Below are positions 25,433 to 34,083 of a stretch of DNA of 40,536 nucleotides, in pieces. The stretch comes from Syntrophobacteraceae bacterium (lineage in GTDB: Bacteria; Desulfobacterota; Syntrophobacteria; Syntrophobacterales; Syntrophobacteraceae), in NCBI GenBank assembly GCA_013314815.1, contig JABUEY010000021.1:1-40536 (forward strand), read 5' to 3'. The notes under the pieces are model-generated. The model was given only the letters and a program-made list of their open reading frames with translations. It had not been told where the DNA came from and ran no database searches. Every line of letters begins with the position of its first letter. Position 1 is the first letter of the stretch. The translations under genes were made by a program, and so were the position numbers.

Positions 25433-26611
25433 ATGATCGGCATATCCAAGCTGTATTGCGGTACCGTTGAACCTTCCGACGCTCTGCGCTACGGAAGACA
25501 CAGCGGCCTGCTCCCCTCTCATCTGCTCCAGTTTTCCCGGGACAAGAAGCCCGTGGTCGTGTGGAATGTCACTCGCCGGTGCAATCTGAAGTGCGTTCAT
25601 TGTTACGCTCACGCAAAGGACGAGATATTTCCGGACGAGCTTTCCAGCCGGGAGGGGAAGGCGCTGCTCGATGACCTGGCCCGCTTCGGCTGTCCGGTGG
25701 TGCTTTTCTCGGGCGGCGAACCGCTTATGCGCGCCGACCTGATCGATCTTGCGGCCTATGCAGTGGATCGAGGCATGAGGGCTGTCATCTCGACCAACGG
25801 AACGCTGATCACTGCATCTGTGGCCGAGGAACTCAGAAAGGTCGGCCTGTCCTACGTGGGCATCAGCCTGGACGGCCTCAACGAAGTCAATGACCGCTTT
25901 CGCGGAGTAAAGGGTGCCTTCGCAAAGGCGATCGAGGGCATTTCGGCCTGCCGGGAAGCGGGCATCAAGGTGGGGCTCCGCTTCACCATGAATCGTATGA
26001 ACGCAGCAGAAATTCCCGCCGTCTTCGATCTGCTCGAAGAAATGAACATCCCCCGGGTCTGCTTCTATCACCTGGTATATGCGGGGAGGGGCAGCAAACT
26101 CATGAACGAAGACCTTTCCCACGAGGAAACCCGCCGTGCTGTGGATTATATCATCGACCGCACCGACGACCTCCACCGGCGGGGGAAATCCAAGGAGGTT
26201 CTCACCGTGGACAACCATGCCGACGGTCCTTATGTCTACCTGAGGATGCTGCGGGAAGGATCCCCCAGGGCCGGCGATGTCCTCGATCTTCTGAAGATGA
26301 ACGAGGGGAACAATTCGGGGCGCGGCATCGGATGTATCAGCTGGGATGGCCAGGTCCATGCCGACCAGTTCTGGAGGCACTATTCCTTCGGAAACGTGAG
26401 ACAAAGACCCTTCAGTGAAATCTGGACCGACCTGTCCAACCCGCTCATGAAACAGCTCAAGGACAAAAAGCTTTACGTAAAGGGCCGCTGCACCTCCTGC
26501 CGCTGGCTGGATATCTGCGGAGGCAACTTCCGGGTGCGCGCGGAAGCCGCCACGGGCGATCTCTGGAGCCCGGATCCGGCGTGCTACCTCACGGATGATG
26601 AAATCGCCTGA
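25433..26611 (+). CDS. ahbC: Radical SAM protein AhbC (alternative heme biosynthesis)
   Basis: AhbC removes the two acetate side chains of 12,18-didecarboxysiroheme to give Fe-coproporphyrin III, in the siroheme-dependent heme route used by sulfate reducers and archaea. The 392-residue protein begins MIGISKLYCGTVEPSD, a family-like N-terminus. It has the radical SAM cluster motif CxxxCxxC at C50, C54 and C57, the SAM-binding GGEPLMR, and a C-terminal set of Cys (CTSC, LDICGG and the late PAC) for auxiliary clusters. It is 10 bases from the ClpX-like gene and followed after about 170 bases by hemB. The ahbA/ahbB siroheme decarboxylase genes are not in the window. NirJ1-like heme d1 paralogues are the alternative assignment. 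Confidence 0.88.
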   Translation: MIGISKLYCGTVEPSDALRYGRHSGLLPSHLLQFSRDKKPVVVWNVTRRCNLKCVHCYAHAKDEIFPDELSSREGKALLDDLARFGCPVVLFSGGEPLMRADLIDLAAYAVDRGMRAVISTNGTLITASVAEELRKVGLSYVGISLDGLNEVNDRFRGVKGAFAKAIEGISACREAGIKVGLRFTMNRMNAAEIPAVFDLLEEMNIPRVCFYHLVYAGRGSKLMNEDLSHEETRRAVDYIIDRTDDLHRRGKSKEVLTVDNHADGPYVYLRMLREGSPRAGDVLDLLKMNEGNNSGRGIGCISWDGQVHADQFWRHYSFGNVRQRPFSEIWTDLSNPLMKQLKDKKLYVKGRCTSCRWLDICGGNFRVRAEAATGDLWSPDPACYLTDDEIA

Positions 26612-26781
26612 GAGCTGGGAGATCGACTCCATGCCCGAAAGCGGCCGGGTGTTCCCACTCATGAAATATCCCACCTCTGCGACAGCACCTCCGGAGGGCC
26701 GTTTCATTTACCCGGGCTTGCGCCGGCGTTCGCCCTGCACCGGAGATCGCACTTCAACCAGACAGACAGGAGTGAACGTTC

Positions 26782-27756
26782 ATGGACTTTCCTGAGTATC
26801 GGCCCAGGCGGTTCAGGCGGACGGAGAATCTGCGCCGCATGGTGAGGGAGACCGTCCTTTCGGTGGACCAGCTGGTCTATCCTCTGTTCGTACTTCCCGG
26901 CAAGAATCTGAAGAATCCCGTGAAATCGATGCCCGGAGTATTCCAGTACTCCGTGGACCGGTTCCTTGATGAGTTGAAAGGCGTGGTTCAGCTGAATATC
27001 CCTGCCATACTGCTTTTCGGCCTGCCTTCGGAAAAGGACGAACGGGGCAGCGAGGCGTATTCTCAAAGCGGCGCCGTGCAGGAAGCGGTTCGAGCTGCAA
27101 AAGACCGATACCCGGAGCTCGTGGTCATCACGGACGTGTGCCTGTGTGAATACACGAGCCACGGGCACTGCGGCCTCCTGCACGGGCAGGAAGTGGACAA
27201 CGACTCCACGCTGGAAATACTGGCCAGGGTTGCGGTGTCCCACGCACGAGCCGGAGCGGACGTGGTGGCTCCATCGGACATGATGGACGGCCGGGTGGGA
27301 GCGATCCGACGGGCACTCGACGGAAGCGGCTTCGACCAGGCAGGCATCATGGCCTATTCCGCCAAGTACTGTTCCGCTTTCTACGGACCTTTCCGCGACG
27401 CCGCGGATTCTGCGCCTCAATTCGGCGACCGCCGCTCGTACCAGATGGATTCGGCCAATTCCGACGAAGCCCTGCGCGAGGTTGCCCTGGACATTGGAGA
27501 AGGTGCAGATATCGTTATGGTGAAGCCCGCCCTGGCCTACCTGGACGTGATTCGGCGGGTGAAAGACCAGTTCGATCGCCCGGTGGCCGCGTACAATGTG
27601 AGCGGCGAGTATTCCATGGTCAAGGCCGCCGCCGCTCAGGGTTGGCTCGACGAAAAACGCGTCATGATGGAAATACTCACAGGCATCAGGCGCGCAGGCG
27701 CGGACATGATTCTGACCTATTTCGCCAAAGAAGCGGCTGATGTGCTCCAATCCTGA
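26782..27756 (+). CDS. hemB: Delta-aminolevulinic acid dehydratase (porphobilinogen synthase)
   Basis: HemB condenses two molecules of 5-aminolevulinate to porphobilinogen, an early step of tetrapyrrole synthesis. The 324-residue length is usual. The zinc-ligand Cys cluster [14 protein letters not shown] holds C120, C122 and C130, so this is a zinc-type enzyme. The Schiff-base lysines are K195 ([15 protein letters not shown]) and K248 ([10 protein letters not shown]). GACAGGAG before the ATG is the ribosome binding site. It sits between ahbC and ahbD, as in other sulfate-reducer heme clusters. Confidence 0.97.
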   Translation: MDFPEYRPRRFRRTENLRRMVRETVLSVDQLVYPLFVLPGKNLKNPVKSMPGVFQYSVDRFLDELKGVVQLNIPAILLFGLPSEKDERGSEAYSQSGAVQEAVRAAKDRYPELVVITDVCLCEYTSHGHCGLLHGQEVDNDSTLEILARVAVSHARAGADVVAPSDMMDGRVGAIRRALDGSGFDQAGIMAYSAKYCSAFYGPFRDAADSAPQFGDRRSYQMDSANSDEALREVALDIGEGADIVMVKPALAYLDVIRRVKDQFDRPVAAYNVSGEYSMVKAAAAQGWLDEKRVMMEILTGIRRAGADMILTYFAKEAADVLQS

Positions 27757-27810
27757 TGGTTCGGCCGAAGATGTCCGCGGCGTCTCAGGAACAGATAACA
27801 GAAGGATCTT

Positions 27811-28935
27811 ATGAACCCTCATTCAGCCTCGACCAGACATCCCGTTCATGCTCCCGGCCCGGAACCTTCCCGGCATCGCGAAGCAAACCTTCGGCTGGTG
27901 GCGTGGGAAGTGACCCGCACATGCAACCTGGCATGCGTGCATTGCCGTGCGGCGGCCCAGGATCGTCCTTATGAAAATGAGCTCACAACGGACGAATGCT
28001 TCCACCTGCTCGATGACATCGAAACCTTTGCGAAGCCCATTGTCATTCTGACGGGGGGAGAACCTCTGCTGAGGCCGGACATCTTCGACATTGCCGCATA
28101 CGGGAACAGCAAAGGATTTCGGATGACCATGGCAGTCAACGGGACCCTGCTGACGGCCGAGAAGGCAAGAAGGATGATGGATGCCGGAATACAGCGCATC
28201 AGCATCAGCATCGACGGGTCCGATGCCGCGTCCCATGACGCCTTTCGCATGGTCCAGGGGGCATTCGACGGGGCACTGAGAGGTGTTGCTCATGCGAAAG
28301 AAGCAGGGCTCGAGTTCCAGATCAATACCACCATCACGAAGCAGAACCTGGACGATTTCCCCGCAATCCATGAACTGGTGGTATCCCTGGGAGCAGCTGC
28401 CCATCACATCTTTCTGCTGGTGCCCATGGGGCGGGGTAAGGATCTCGATCAACAGGGAATCAGCGCGGGGGATTACGAAAAGGTCCTGCACTGGTTCTAT
28501 GAACAGAAGGAAAAGGTCCCGCTTCAACTCAAAGCGACCTGTGCTCCGCATTACTATCGCATACTTCGGCAGCGCGCCAGAGAGGAGGGCAGGAAGGTCG
28601 ATTTTCATACCTTCGGACTCGATGCCATGACCAGAGGCTGCCTGGGAGGCACGGGCTTCGCCTTCATATCCCACGTCGGGCAGGTCCAGCCCTGTGGATA
28701 CCTGGAACTGAACTGCGGCAATGTGAGGGAGCGATCCTTCAGGGAAATCTGGGAGAAATCATCTATATTCAACGAATTGAGGGATTTTGAGAAATACAGG
28801 GGCAAATGCGGCCGGTGCGAATATATTCGTGTGTGTGGAGGCTGCCGTGCGCGTGCCTACGAAAGCACGGGGGACTACCTGGCCCCGGAGCCGCTTTGTC
28901 TGTATGAGCCCGGGGCCGGGAAGCAACCGGGGTGA
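27811..28935 (+). CDS. ahbD: Radical SAM heme synthase AhbD
   Basis: AhbD converts Fe-coproporphyrin III to heme b by oxidative decarboxylation of two propionates. The 374-residue protein has the radical SAM motif CxxxCxxC at C38, C42 and C45, GGEPLLR for SAM binding, and a C-terminal SPASM-like set (CGRCEYIRVCGGCRARAYES then PEPLC) for auxiliary iron-sulfur clusters. AGAAGGA precedes the ATG. It follows hemB by 55 bases and ends 4 bases before the convergent DUF1573 gene. It is distinguished from ahbC by sequence and by its position after hemB. Confidence 0.88.
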   Translation: MNPHSASTRHPVHAPGPEPSRHREANLRLVAWEVTRTCNLACVHCRAAAQDRPYENELTTDECFHLLDDIETFAKPIVILTGGEPLLRPDIFDIAAYGNSKGFRMTMAVNGTLLTAEKARRMMDAGIQRISISIDGSDAASHDAFRMVQGAFDGALRGVAHAKEAGLEFQINTTITKQNLDDFPAIHELVVSLGAAAHHIFLLVPMGRGKDLDQQGISAGDYEKVLHWFYEQKEKVPLQLKATCAPHYYRILRQRAREEGRKVDFHTFGLDAMTRGCLGGTGFAFISHVGQVQPCGYLELNCGNVRERSFREIWEKSSIFNELRDFEKYRGKCGRCEYIRVCGGCRARAYESTGDYLAPEPLCLYEPGAGKQPG

Positions 28936-28939
28936 CCGG

Positions 28940-30019
28940 TTACTTCCCCCGTGTTTCCTGCTGAGTTTTCGTTTTTTCGACTGAATTAAAGATGTGAATC
29001 TGGACTTCCTGGGCATCCTGAGGGTTGGTGTCGGTCTCGATGACCAGAGTCATCTGCTGCCGGGCGCCCGCCGGGATGTTCTCAATCTTGGGGATGACGT
29101 CCAGACTGTAGCCGGGTTCCTTGGGCAGAGGCTGCTGGACGATGTCGACCAGGTGCTCGTCGTAGGTGAGCCTGGTGATCTTGAACGGCTTGCCCCGGTT
29201 GCTCACCACCATCACCTTGCCCTGGCGTTCGGGCTGCTGTGGGGCGAGTTTTCCCACCAGAACGGTCTGAGGCTTGACGGCAATATCCCCTTCAATGAAC
29301 CCACTCACTCTCACGACGATTTCCGGTTTTTGAGGAACGTCGGTGAGGCACTTGACAAAGCCGCTGTAGCTGCCCTGTCTTACACGGTTCGAGATCTTCA
29401 GGCGATAATGCCTGCCGTCCTGAACCGTTTCCAGGCTGTAGGCGATCTTGTCTTCCAGGTTGCTTTCGACTTTCTGAATCTTGAAGGCCTGCGACGTGCT
29501 TACCATATCGACTGTGCTTTCACCGACCTGTTCGATGGTACCTCGAAAGGTGATGCCGCTCGACGGGCGCACGTCAATCAACGATCTGACCGTCCCCTGC
29601 ATGGTGATGACCAGTCGAGGTTTCTGCGGGTCATTGTTGAACACGCTGGCGCTTTTCTTGACGCTTCCCTGAAATCCTTTCAGGTCGATTTTCAGCTTGA
29701 TTTTTCCCTCGCCACCGGGAGGGATTGCCCGATCGAAATGGGCAACCGTGCAGCCTCAACCAGGGCGCACCTGGTCGATTTCCAGCGTCCCTTTTCCAGT
29801 GTTCTTTACCGCGAATTCATGTTCGACCATTGCTCCCTCGACCACTTCACCGAAATCGAAAACCGTTTCCGAAATCTGGATGGATGGATTTCCGTTTGTG
29901 CCGGACGAGGACGCCGAATCCGCCGGCGAACTTCTTGCCGCACAAGCCGGGTCTGGAGCGGAGCCGAGCCCCATGCACAGGGTTGCGATGACAAACATTC
30001 TGATCAAGGATCGGTGCAT
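28940..30019 (-). CDS. DUF1573 protein with in-frame UGA (candidate selenoprotein)
   Basis: Read through a single in-frame TGA at 29758-29756, the gene encodes 359 residues. The start MHRSLIRMF at 30019 has GGAG upstream and opens a signal peptide ending near PACA, so the product is exported. A DUF1573 domain follows: FDFGEVVEGAMVEHEFAVKN, then VRPG-UGA-GCTVAHFD, where the family has PGCGCT. So UGA (codon 88) takes the place of the first Cys of the CGC motif. Downstream the frame stays open without any other lesion for 271 codons. A hairpin at 29747-29722 begins 8 bases after the UGA. A C-terminal region of immunoglobulin-like segments follows. It may be a selenoprotein; a nonsense mutation or sequencing error is the alternative. 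Confidence 0.7.
29722..29747 (-). promoter_or_regulatory. Hairpin 3' of the in-frame UGA (SECIS candidate)
   Basis: On the minus strand GGTTGCCC pairs with GGGCAATCC with one bulged T, and the 9-base loop ATTTCGATC can fold further as AT-TTCG-AT. It begins 8 bases after the UGA and its loop is 16-18 bases from it, within the range of bacterial SECIS elements. The loop lacks a G in its first two positions, which the known consensus wants, so support is partial. The stem also encodes the conserved TVAHFD residues, so it could arise from coding constraint. Confidence 0.4.
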
Positions 30020-30184
30020 ATGCTGTTGTTCTCCGTCTGGTGTAGCCATAACTTTCTTAGAAGTCGCTGACACTTACAAGGGGCGAACCCGCGCCGGCGC
30101 GTTGATCTCAATAACGCTTCCCCTCGAAAACGTCAAGGCCAAAAAAAGCGGATCAGGGGTGACGTTGCCCGGTCGAGAGGTGCC

Positions 30185-31510
30185 TCATCTGCCGGGCAGA
30201 TCGACGAGTTCCCCTGAAGGCACCACTTCGATTCCTTCACGGTGAAAACGGTCAGCGCTGCGGGACAGGACTTTGAGTGTGCATTCATACGGGTGGCCGA
30301 TGGCTATGGCGCTGCCATGGATCTTCGCCCTCCTGATGAGTTGATTGAGCTGGGACCGGACAAACTCCTCGGTCTGGGTGTGATCCAGGAAGATATCTCT
30401 TTGCGCGGCGGGGACTTTCAGCTTCCGCGCCAGAGTATACCCGGTGCTCTTGTGGGTTGTCCGGCTGTCCACGAAGAAAAGCTTTCTTTCGTGAAGTTCG
30501 GCAAGAAGAATGGTCATGGAGGATGATTCCTGGGTGAAACGAGAACCCATGTGATTGTTTACTCCCGAAAAATACGGGCTGACGTCAAGAGCCGAATGAA
30601 GGGTTTTCCTGATTTTATCCCTGGACATGGAAACGAGCAAAGCTCCTGTCCCGGGGTTGATTTTCGGGTATCCATGAGGTTCCATGGGCAGATGGAGCAG
30701 AACTTCGCGCCGGGCCGCATGGGCCATCTGCGCTATTTCCCTGCTGTGCGGTTCGTTCGGAAGCACGGAAAAGGTGATGGAGAGGGGGATTTCCAGGAAT
30801 TTCCGTGCCATCTCCACGCTTTGTCCGAAATCGTCGATGATAATCGCAACCCTGCCCACGGGAGGCACTCTGGCAGGAGGCGTGGGAGGCTTGTCCGGCT
30901 TTGTTGCGACGGAATTCGAGGGCTTGTTGAGGGCAAGCAGCGTCTTTTCCTGGGGGGGCTGCGGTCCTGCATTGTCCGCGTCGGAGGGGATGTCCCTCGA
31001 AACAATCTTGGGAGGCGGTTCGATGAGAGGCCTGCCCGGAGCGGCCGGCACCCGGTCTTCCGGCCTGTGGTTCAAGGGCGGCGGGGCAGGTGCGGCTGCA
31101 GGTGGGGAAGGGTCTCTTCGGTCAGGGGCTGTTTCTTTGGCGGAAGGTCTGGTGGACGCTGGAGGTGTGCCACGCGATTCAGGTGGAGCGGCAACGGGCG
31201 GAACCGCATTGCTCCGAGGCACCTCGACGGCGGATGGCGCCTCTTTCCCGACTGCGGCCTTTTCACTCCCTGTGGAACCACTCCAGTAAAGCAGCCCCCC
31301 CAGCACGGTAAGCGCAAGCAGCCACGCCGCCAGCATCGGCAGAAAGAGGCTCCTGGAGACCCCCCCGAGGAACCCGCCCTCTTTCTTTTTCCTGGTGGAG
31401 CTTCGTGAAGCGTTACCGGATCTTCTCGACGGAAGCCTCGTTGCCTGGCCTGATGCGCCGGATCCGCGCCTCGAAGAGCGTTTCCGCCCCGGGGTTACCT
31501 CTGGAGCCAT
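30185..31510 (-). CDS. Divergent polysaccharide deacetylase family protein
   Basis: A 441-residue protein with a short basic cytoplasmic N-terminus, one membrane segment at about 54-75, a proline/alanine-rich spacer up to about 215, and a C-terminal divergent polysaccharide deacetylase (YibQ-like) domain beginning VGRVAIIIDDFGQ. The domain holds HLPMEPHGYPKINPGTGALLVSMS, VNNHMGSRFTQ and VDSRTTHKSTGY, which match this family. The metal-binding triad of true deacetylases is altered, so enzymatic activity is uncertain. It lies 22 bases after the CtpA-type protease gene, a common pairing in Proteobacteria, and probably acts in the periplasm on cell-wall material. Confidence 0.85.
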   Translation of the reverse strand: MAPEVTPGRKRSSRRGSGASGQATRLPSRRSGNASRSSTRKKKEGGFLGGVSRSLFLPMLAAWLLALTVLGGLLYWSGSTGSEKAAVGKEAPSAVEVPRSNAVPPVAAPPESRGTPPASTRPSAKETAPDRRDPSPPAAAPAPPPLNHRPEDRVPAAPGRPLIEPPPKIVSRDIPSDADNAGPQPPQEKTLLALNKPSNSVATKPDKPPTPPARVPPVGRVAIIIDDFGQSVEMARKFLEIPLSITFSVLPNEPHSREIAQMAHAARREVLLHLPMEPHGYPKINPGTGALLVSMSRDKIRKTLHSALDVSPYFSGVNNHMGSRFTQESSSMTILLAELHERKLFFVDSRTTHKSTGYTLARKLKVPAAQRDIFLDHTQTEEFVRSQLNQLIRRAKIHGSAIAIGHPYECTLKVLSRSADRFHREGIEVVPSGELVDLPGR

Positions 31511-31532
31511 ATCTGCCGTAAGCTTTCAAGAA

Positions 31533-32846
31533 TCAGTTGAACTGCATCTGAGCCATGATCTTGTAGCTCTTCAGCAGCTCCAGTGCACGCCTGAGTTGAT
31601 TGTCCTGTTCGAGCATACGGGCCTCTTCCTGGCCCCGATCCTGCTTGGATGCGCCCGATTCGGGCTTATGATTCTCCATGTGCCGCGGAAGATCCTTCTC
31701 CCTCATGCGTTTGACTTCCTCCACCGGCTGATCTTCAGGCTTCGCCGGGGTTTCGCGTTTCACCAGGATATCGGGTTCTATGCCCTTGGCCTGGATGGAT
31801 CGGCCGGAGGGAGTGTAATAAAGCGATGTGGTAAGGCGCAGTGCGGAACCGTCGCTGAGCGGTATCACTGTCTGCACGGAGCCCTTGCCGAAGGTGGGTT
31901 CACCAAGAATGATCGCCCTCTTGTGATCCTGCAGCGCCCCCGCCACGATCTCGGATGCGCTGGCACTGCCCGAATTGACCAGGGCAACGATGGGATAGCT
32001 TCGAGGCTTGTTGTTTCTGCGTGCCTCGAAGCGCATCTTCTGGCTTTCGAGTCTTCCTCCGGTGTACACGATGAGACCTTCGTCCAGGAACTCGTCACTC
32101 ACCTCGACCGCCTGTTCCAGCAGACCTCCCGGGTCATTGCGCAGGTCGAGTATCAGGCCCTGCATCGGCTTGTTTTCAGTTTCGAGGTGATCGAGGGCCT
32201 TGCGGAGGTCCCCCGCAGTGCTGCTCTGAAAGCTGCTGATGCGCACGTAGCCGAACCCGGGCTCCAACGTACGATACTTCACGCTCTGAATGGAAATAAT
32301 ATCCCGCACCAGTTCGAATTCCAGCGGCTTTCGTTCTCCTTTGCGTATGATGGTGAGCTTGACCTTCGTACCTTTGGGACCGCGCATCTTCTGGACGGCG
32401 TCCATAAGGGACATGTCCTGTGTCGTCTGATCGTCGATTTTAATGATCTGGTCGTTGGCCAATAAGCCCGCCTTGTCGGCCGGAGTATCCTCGAGGGGGG
32501 CGACCACTGTCAGGATATTGTCGCGAATCGTGATTTCGATGCCCAGGCCGCCGAATTTGCCCCGGGTCTCGATCTGGAGTTCCTTGTAATCCTCGGGCTT
32601 CAGAAAGGAAGAATGGGGGTCGAGTTCGCGAAGCATTCCGCTGATGGCTCCGTACATCATCTTCTTGTGGTCCACCGGTTCCACGTAGTTTTCCTGAACG
32701 ATATTCAAGACGTCGCTAAACAACTTCAGGTACTGGTAAATATCCGGATTTTCGACGTTGCTCTTGGCTCTCAGGCCGGAGTACCCGAAAAACAACACCG
32801 CGAGAACAGAAAGCAAAACGATGAGCCTGGTCCTTTTCTTAACCAT
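31533..32846 (-). CDS. S41 C-terminal processing peptidase
   Basis: A 437-residue exported serine protease of the CtpA/Prc group. It starts MVKKRTRLIVLLSVLAVLFFGYSGLRA, an uncleaved or cleaved signal segment, then a PDZ domain (about 90-170, GGLGIEITIRDN...), and the S41 catalytic core with the Ser in NSGSASASEIVAGALQDHKR (S in GSASASE, with the paired Lys in FGKGSVQT). A coiled, acidic tail ends the protein. The start at 32846 is chosen for GAGGAAT upstream, over the longer frame to 32900. It processes or degrades periplasmic proteins. It is first in a likely operon with the divergent deacetylase. Confidence 0.93.
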   Translation of the reverse strand: MVKKRTRLIVLLSVLAVLFFGYSGLRAKSNVENPDIYQYLKLFSDVLNIVQENYVEPVDHKKMMYGAISGMLRELDPHSSFLKPEDYKELQIETRGKFGGLGIEITIRDNILTVVAPLEDTPADKAGLLANDQIIKIDDQTTQDMSLMDAVQKMRGPKGTKVKLTIIRKGERKPLEFELVRDIISIQSVKYRTLEPGFGYVRISSFQSSTAGDLRKALDHLETENKPMQGLILDLRNDPGGLLEQAVEVSDEFLDEGLIVYTGGRLESQKMRFEARRNNKPRSYPIVALVNSGSASASEIVAGALQDHKRAIILGEPTFGKGSVQTVIPLSDGSALRLTTSLYYTPSGRSIQAKGIEPDILVKRETPAKPEDQPVEEVKRMREKDLPRHMENHKPESGASKQDRGQEEARMLEQDNQLRRALELLKSYKIMAQMQFN

Positions 32847-33249
32847 AGGAAATTCCTCGTACATTAAATTAATCCAGGGCCGGCCGTTCCTTGAGATCAA
32901 GCGGTTTTTCAGGATGCTTCATGTCAAAATACAGCTCCCTGACCGATACTCCACTCTCTCTGACGGTGGCGACCTTTTCCCACTTGCCGCCCTTTCTCCG
33001 TGTTTCTCCCACACCTGCTCGGCCCCGGTCATTCAGACCTCGTCAGCTCTCCGAGCAGCCGATGATCGTCCTGCTCCGTACTCCCTTAACCAGCCGTAAA
33101 AAAGATCGGCGTCTCTCTCATGAACGGCGGTGGTGGGTTGTCCTTCCCAAGCCGTGACGAGTATGTTGTTACTATATAACATATTGCCTGAAGTGGCATA
33201 TGGTTTCATTCCATTATTTTGAGCATTTTCAGTTCGATTCCACGCAACA

Positions 33250-33640
33250 GGTAGACCTCGAGGTTCTTCATGACGGACAACGGGGACAACAGGAGCCGGC
33301 TGGAGGCGTCTCTATTGGGGAATGAAGGCAGAAACCCAGCCGAGGAATCCAATGCAGGCCCCCGGGTACACGGCCGGCATGGCATGATCGATGGGACGGC
33401 AGGCGACCGCCCTCAGAATCCTGCGAAAAAGCCCCGGGAAGAATACCATACCGGCCGTGAGTCCCGGCAGGAAGGCTTACAGAGGACTCCTTCCGGTGAT
33501 GGCCCATACAATCGGGGCCGGCGCCAACCAGGCTGGAATGGAGAAATCGTGCCGGGAACACGAAGCGAGCATCAGAGAGCCGTTTATCACGGCGGCAGGT
33601 AGAGAGAAGGGCGAGTTCAATGAAAGATCCCATTTTCTGC
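33250..33640 (-). pseudogene. Possible remnant of an apolipoprotein N-acyltransferase (Lnt) gene
   Basis: On the minus strand one frame reads IPAWLAPAPIVWAITGRSPL, a stop, then AFLPGLTAGMVFFPGLFRRIL, like the N-terminal membrane segments of Lnt (WLAP-PLL-ALRGRSP---AFLLGWLAGLVFF-GL). A later piece, PGACIGFLGWVSAFIP, could be the next segment. The frames are broken by stops and the catalytic nitrilase domain is absent. Similarity is by pattern only and the match is short. The region 32847-33249 shows nothing recognisable apart from an AT-rich stretch near 33165-33185. Confidence 0.35.
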
Positions 33641-33666
33641 TATGCGACGAATCTTCCAATGGACCG

Positions 33667-34065
33667 TTACGGGTTGGCACCCGTGAGAAGTGGCTGACCA
33701 CCCTGAGTCGTCCCTTTCGCTAAGGGCATTTGCACTCTGAACTTGTGGCAATCGTTGCAGAAGAACTCAGGCTCTTTGTGGCCCTTGTGGCACACTGTGC
33801 ATTCCTTGTCGCCCACGTGCGTATAGTGGGGATTGGGCTTTTTCTCAGCAGAAGCCCTGCCGAGCTGTTCATAAGAACCACCGTGGCACTTCAGGCATGT
33901 GTCCATTTTCGGAGCCTTGGAGCGCACCTTTTCAACGTGGCAATGGGTGCACTCCAAACCGTCTTGAGCGTGACGATCGGCGAGGTTGTCGGCAGCTACA
34001 ACGCTCGTGGCAAGTGCAAGGCCCGAAAACAACAAAACAATCGCCAAGAGGGTCTTTTTCGTCAT
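33667..34065 (-). CDS. Tetraheme cytochrome c subunit of a flavocytochrome c
   Basis: A 132-residue exported cytochrome with four CxxCH heme motifs (CTHCH, CLKCH, CTVCH, CNDCH) and extra His such as HYTH for axial ligands. The signal peptide is TKKTLLAIVLLFSGLALATSVVAA. It matches the N-terminal heme domain of Shewanella-type flavocytochrome c, here a separate polypeptide. The second of two adjacent ATGs is preferred for spacing from AGGAGG. It follows the flavin subunit gene by 15 bases and should pass electrons to it in the periplasm. Confidence 0.92.
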   Translation of the reverse strand: MTKKTLLAIVLLFSGLALATSVVAADNLADRHAQDGLECTHCHVEKVRSKAPKMDTCLKCHGGSYEQLGRASAEKKPNPHYTHVGDKECTVCHKGHKEPEFFCNDCHKFRVQMPLAKGTTQGGQPLLTGANP

Positions 34066-34083
34066 CATTCCTCCTCGGGTTCT

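Noticed and set aside
23608-25449. 613-residue open frame on the minus strand
   Set aside because: It is antisense to the ClpX-like gene, which has full AAA+ motifs and a promoter; the minus frame shows no family motifs.
25343-26707. 454-residue open frame on the minus strand
   Set aside because: Antisense to ahbC, whose radical SAM motifs are clear.
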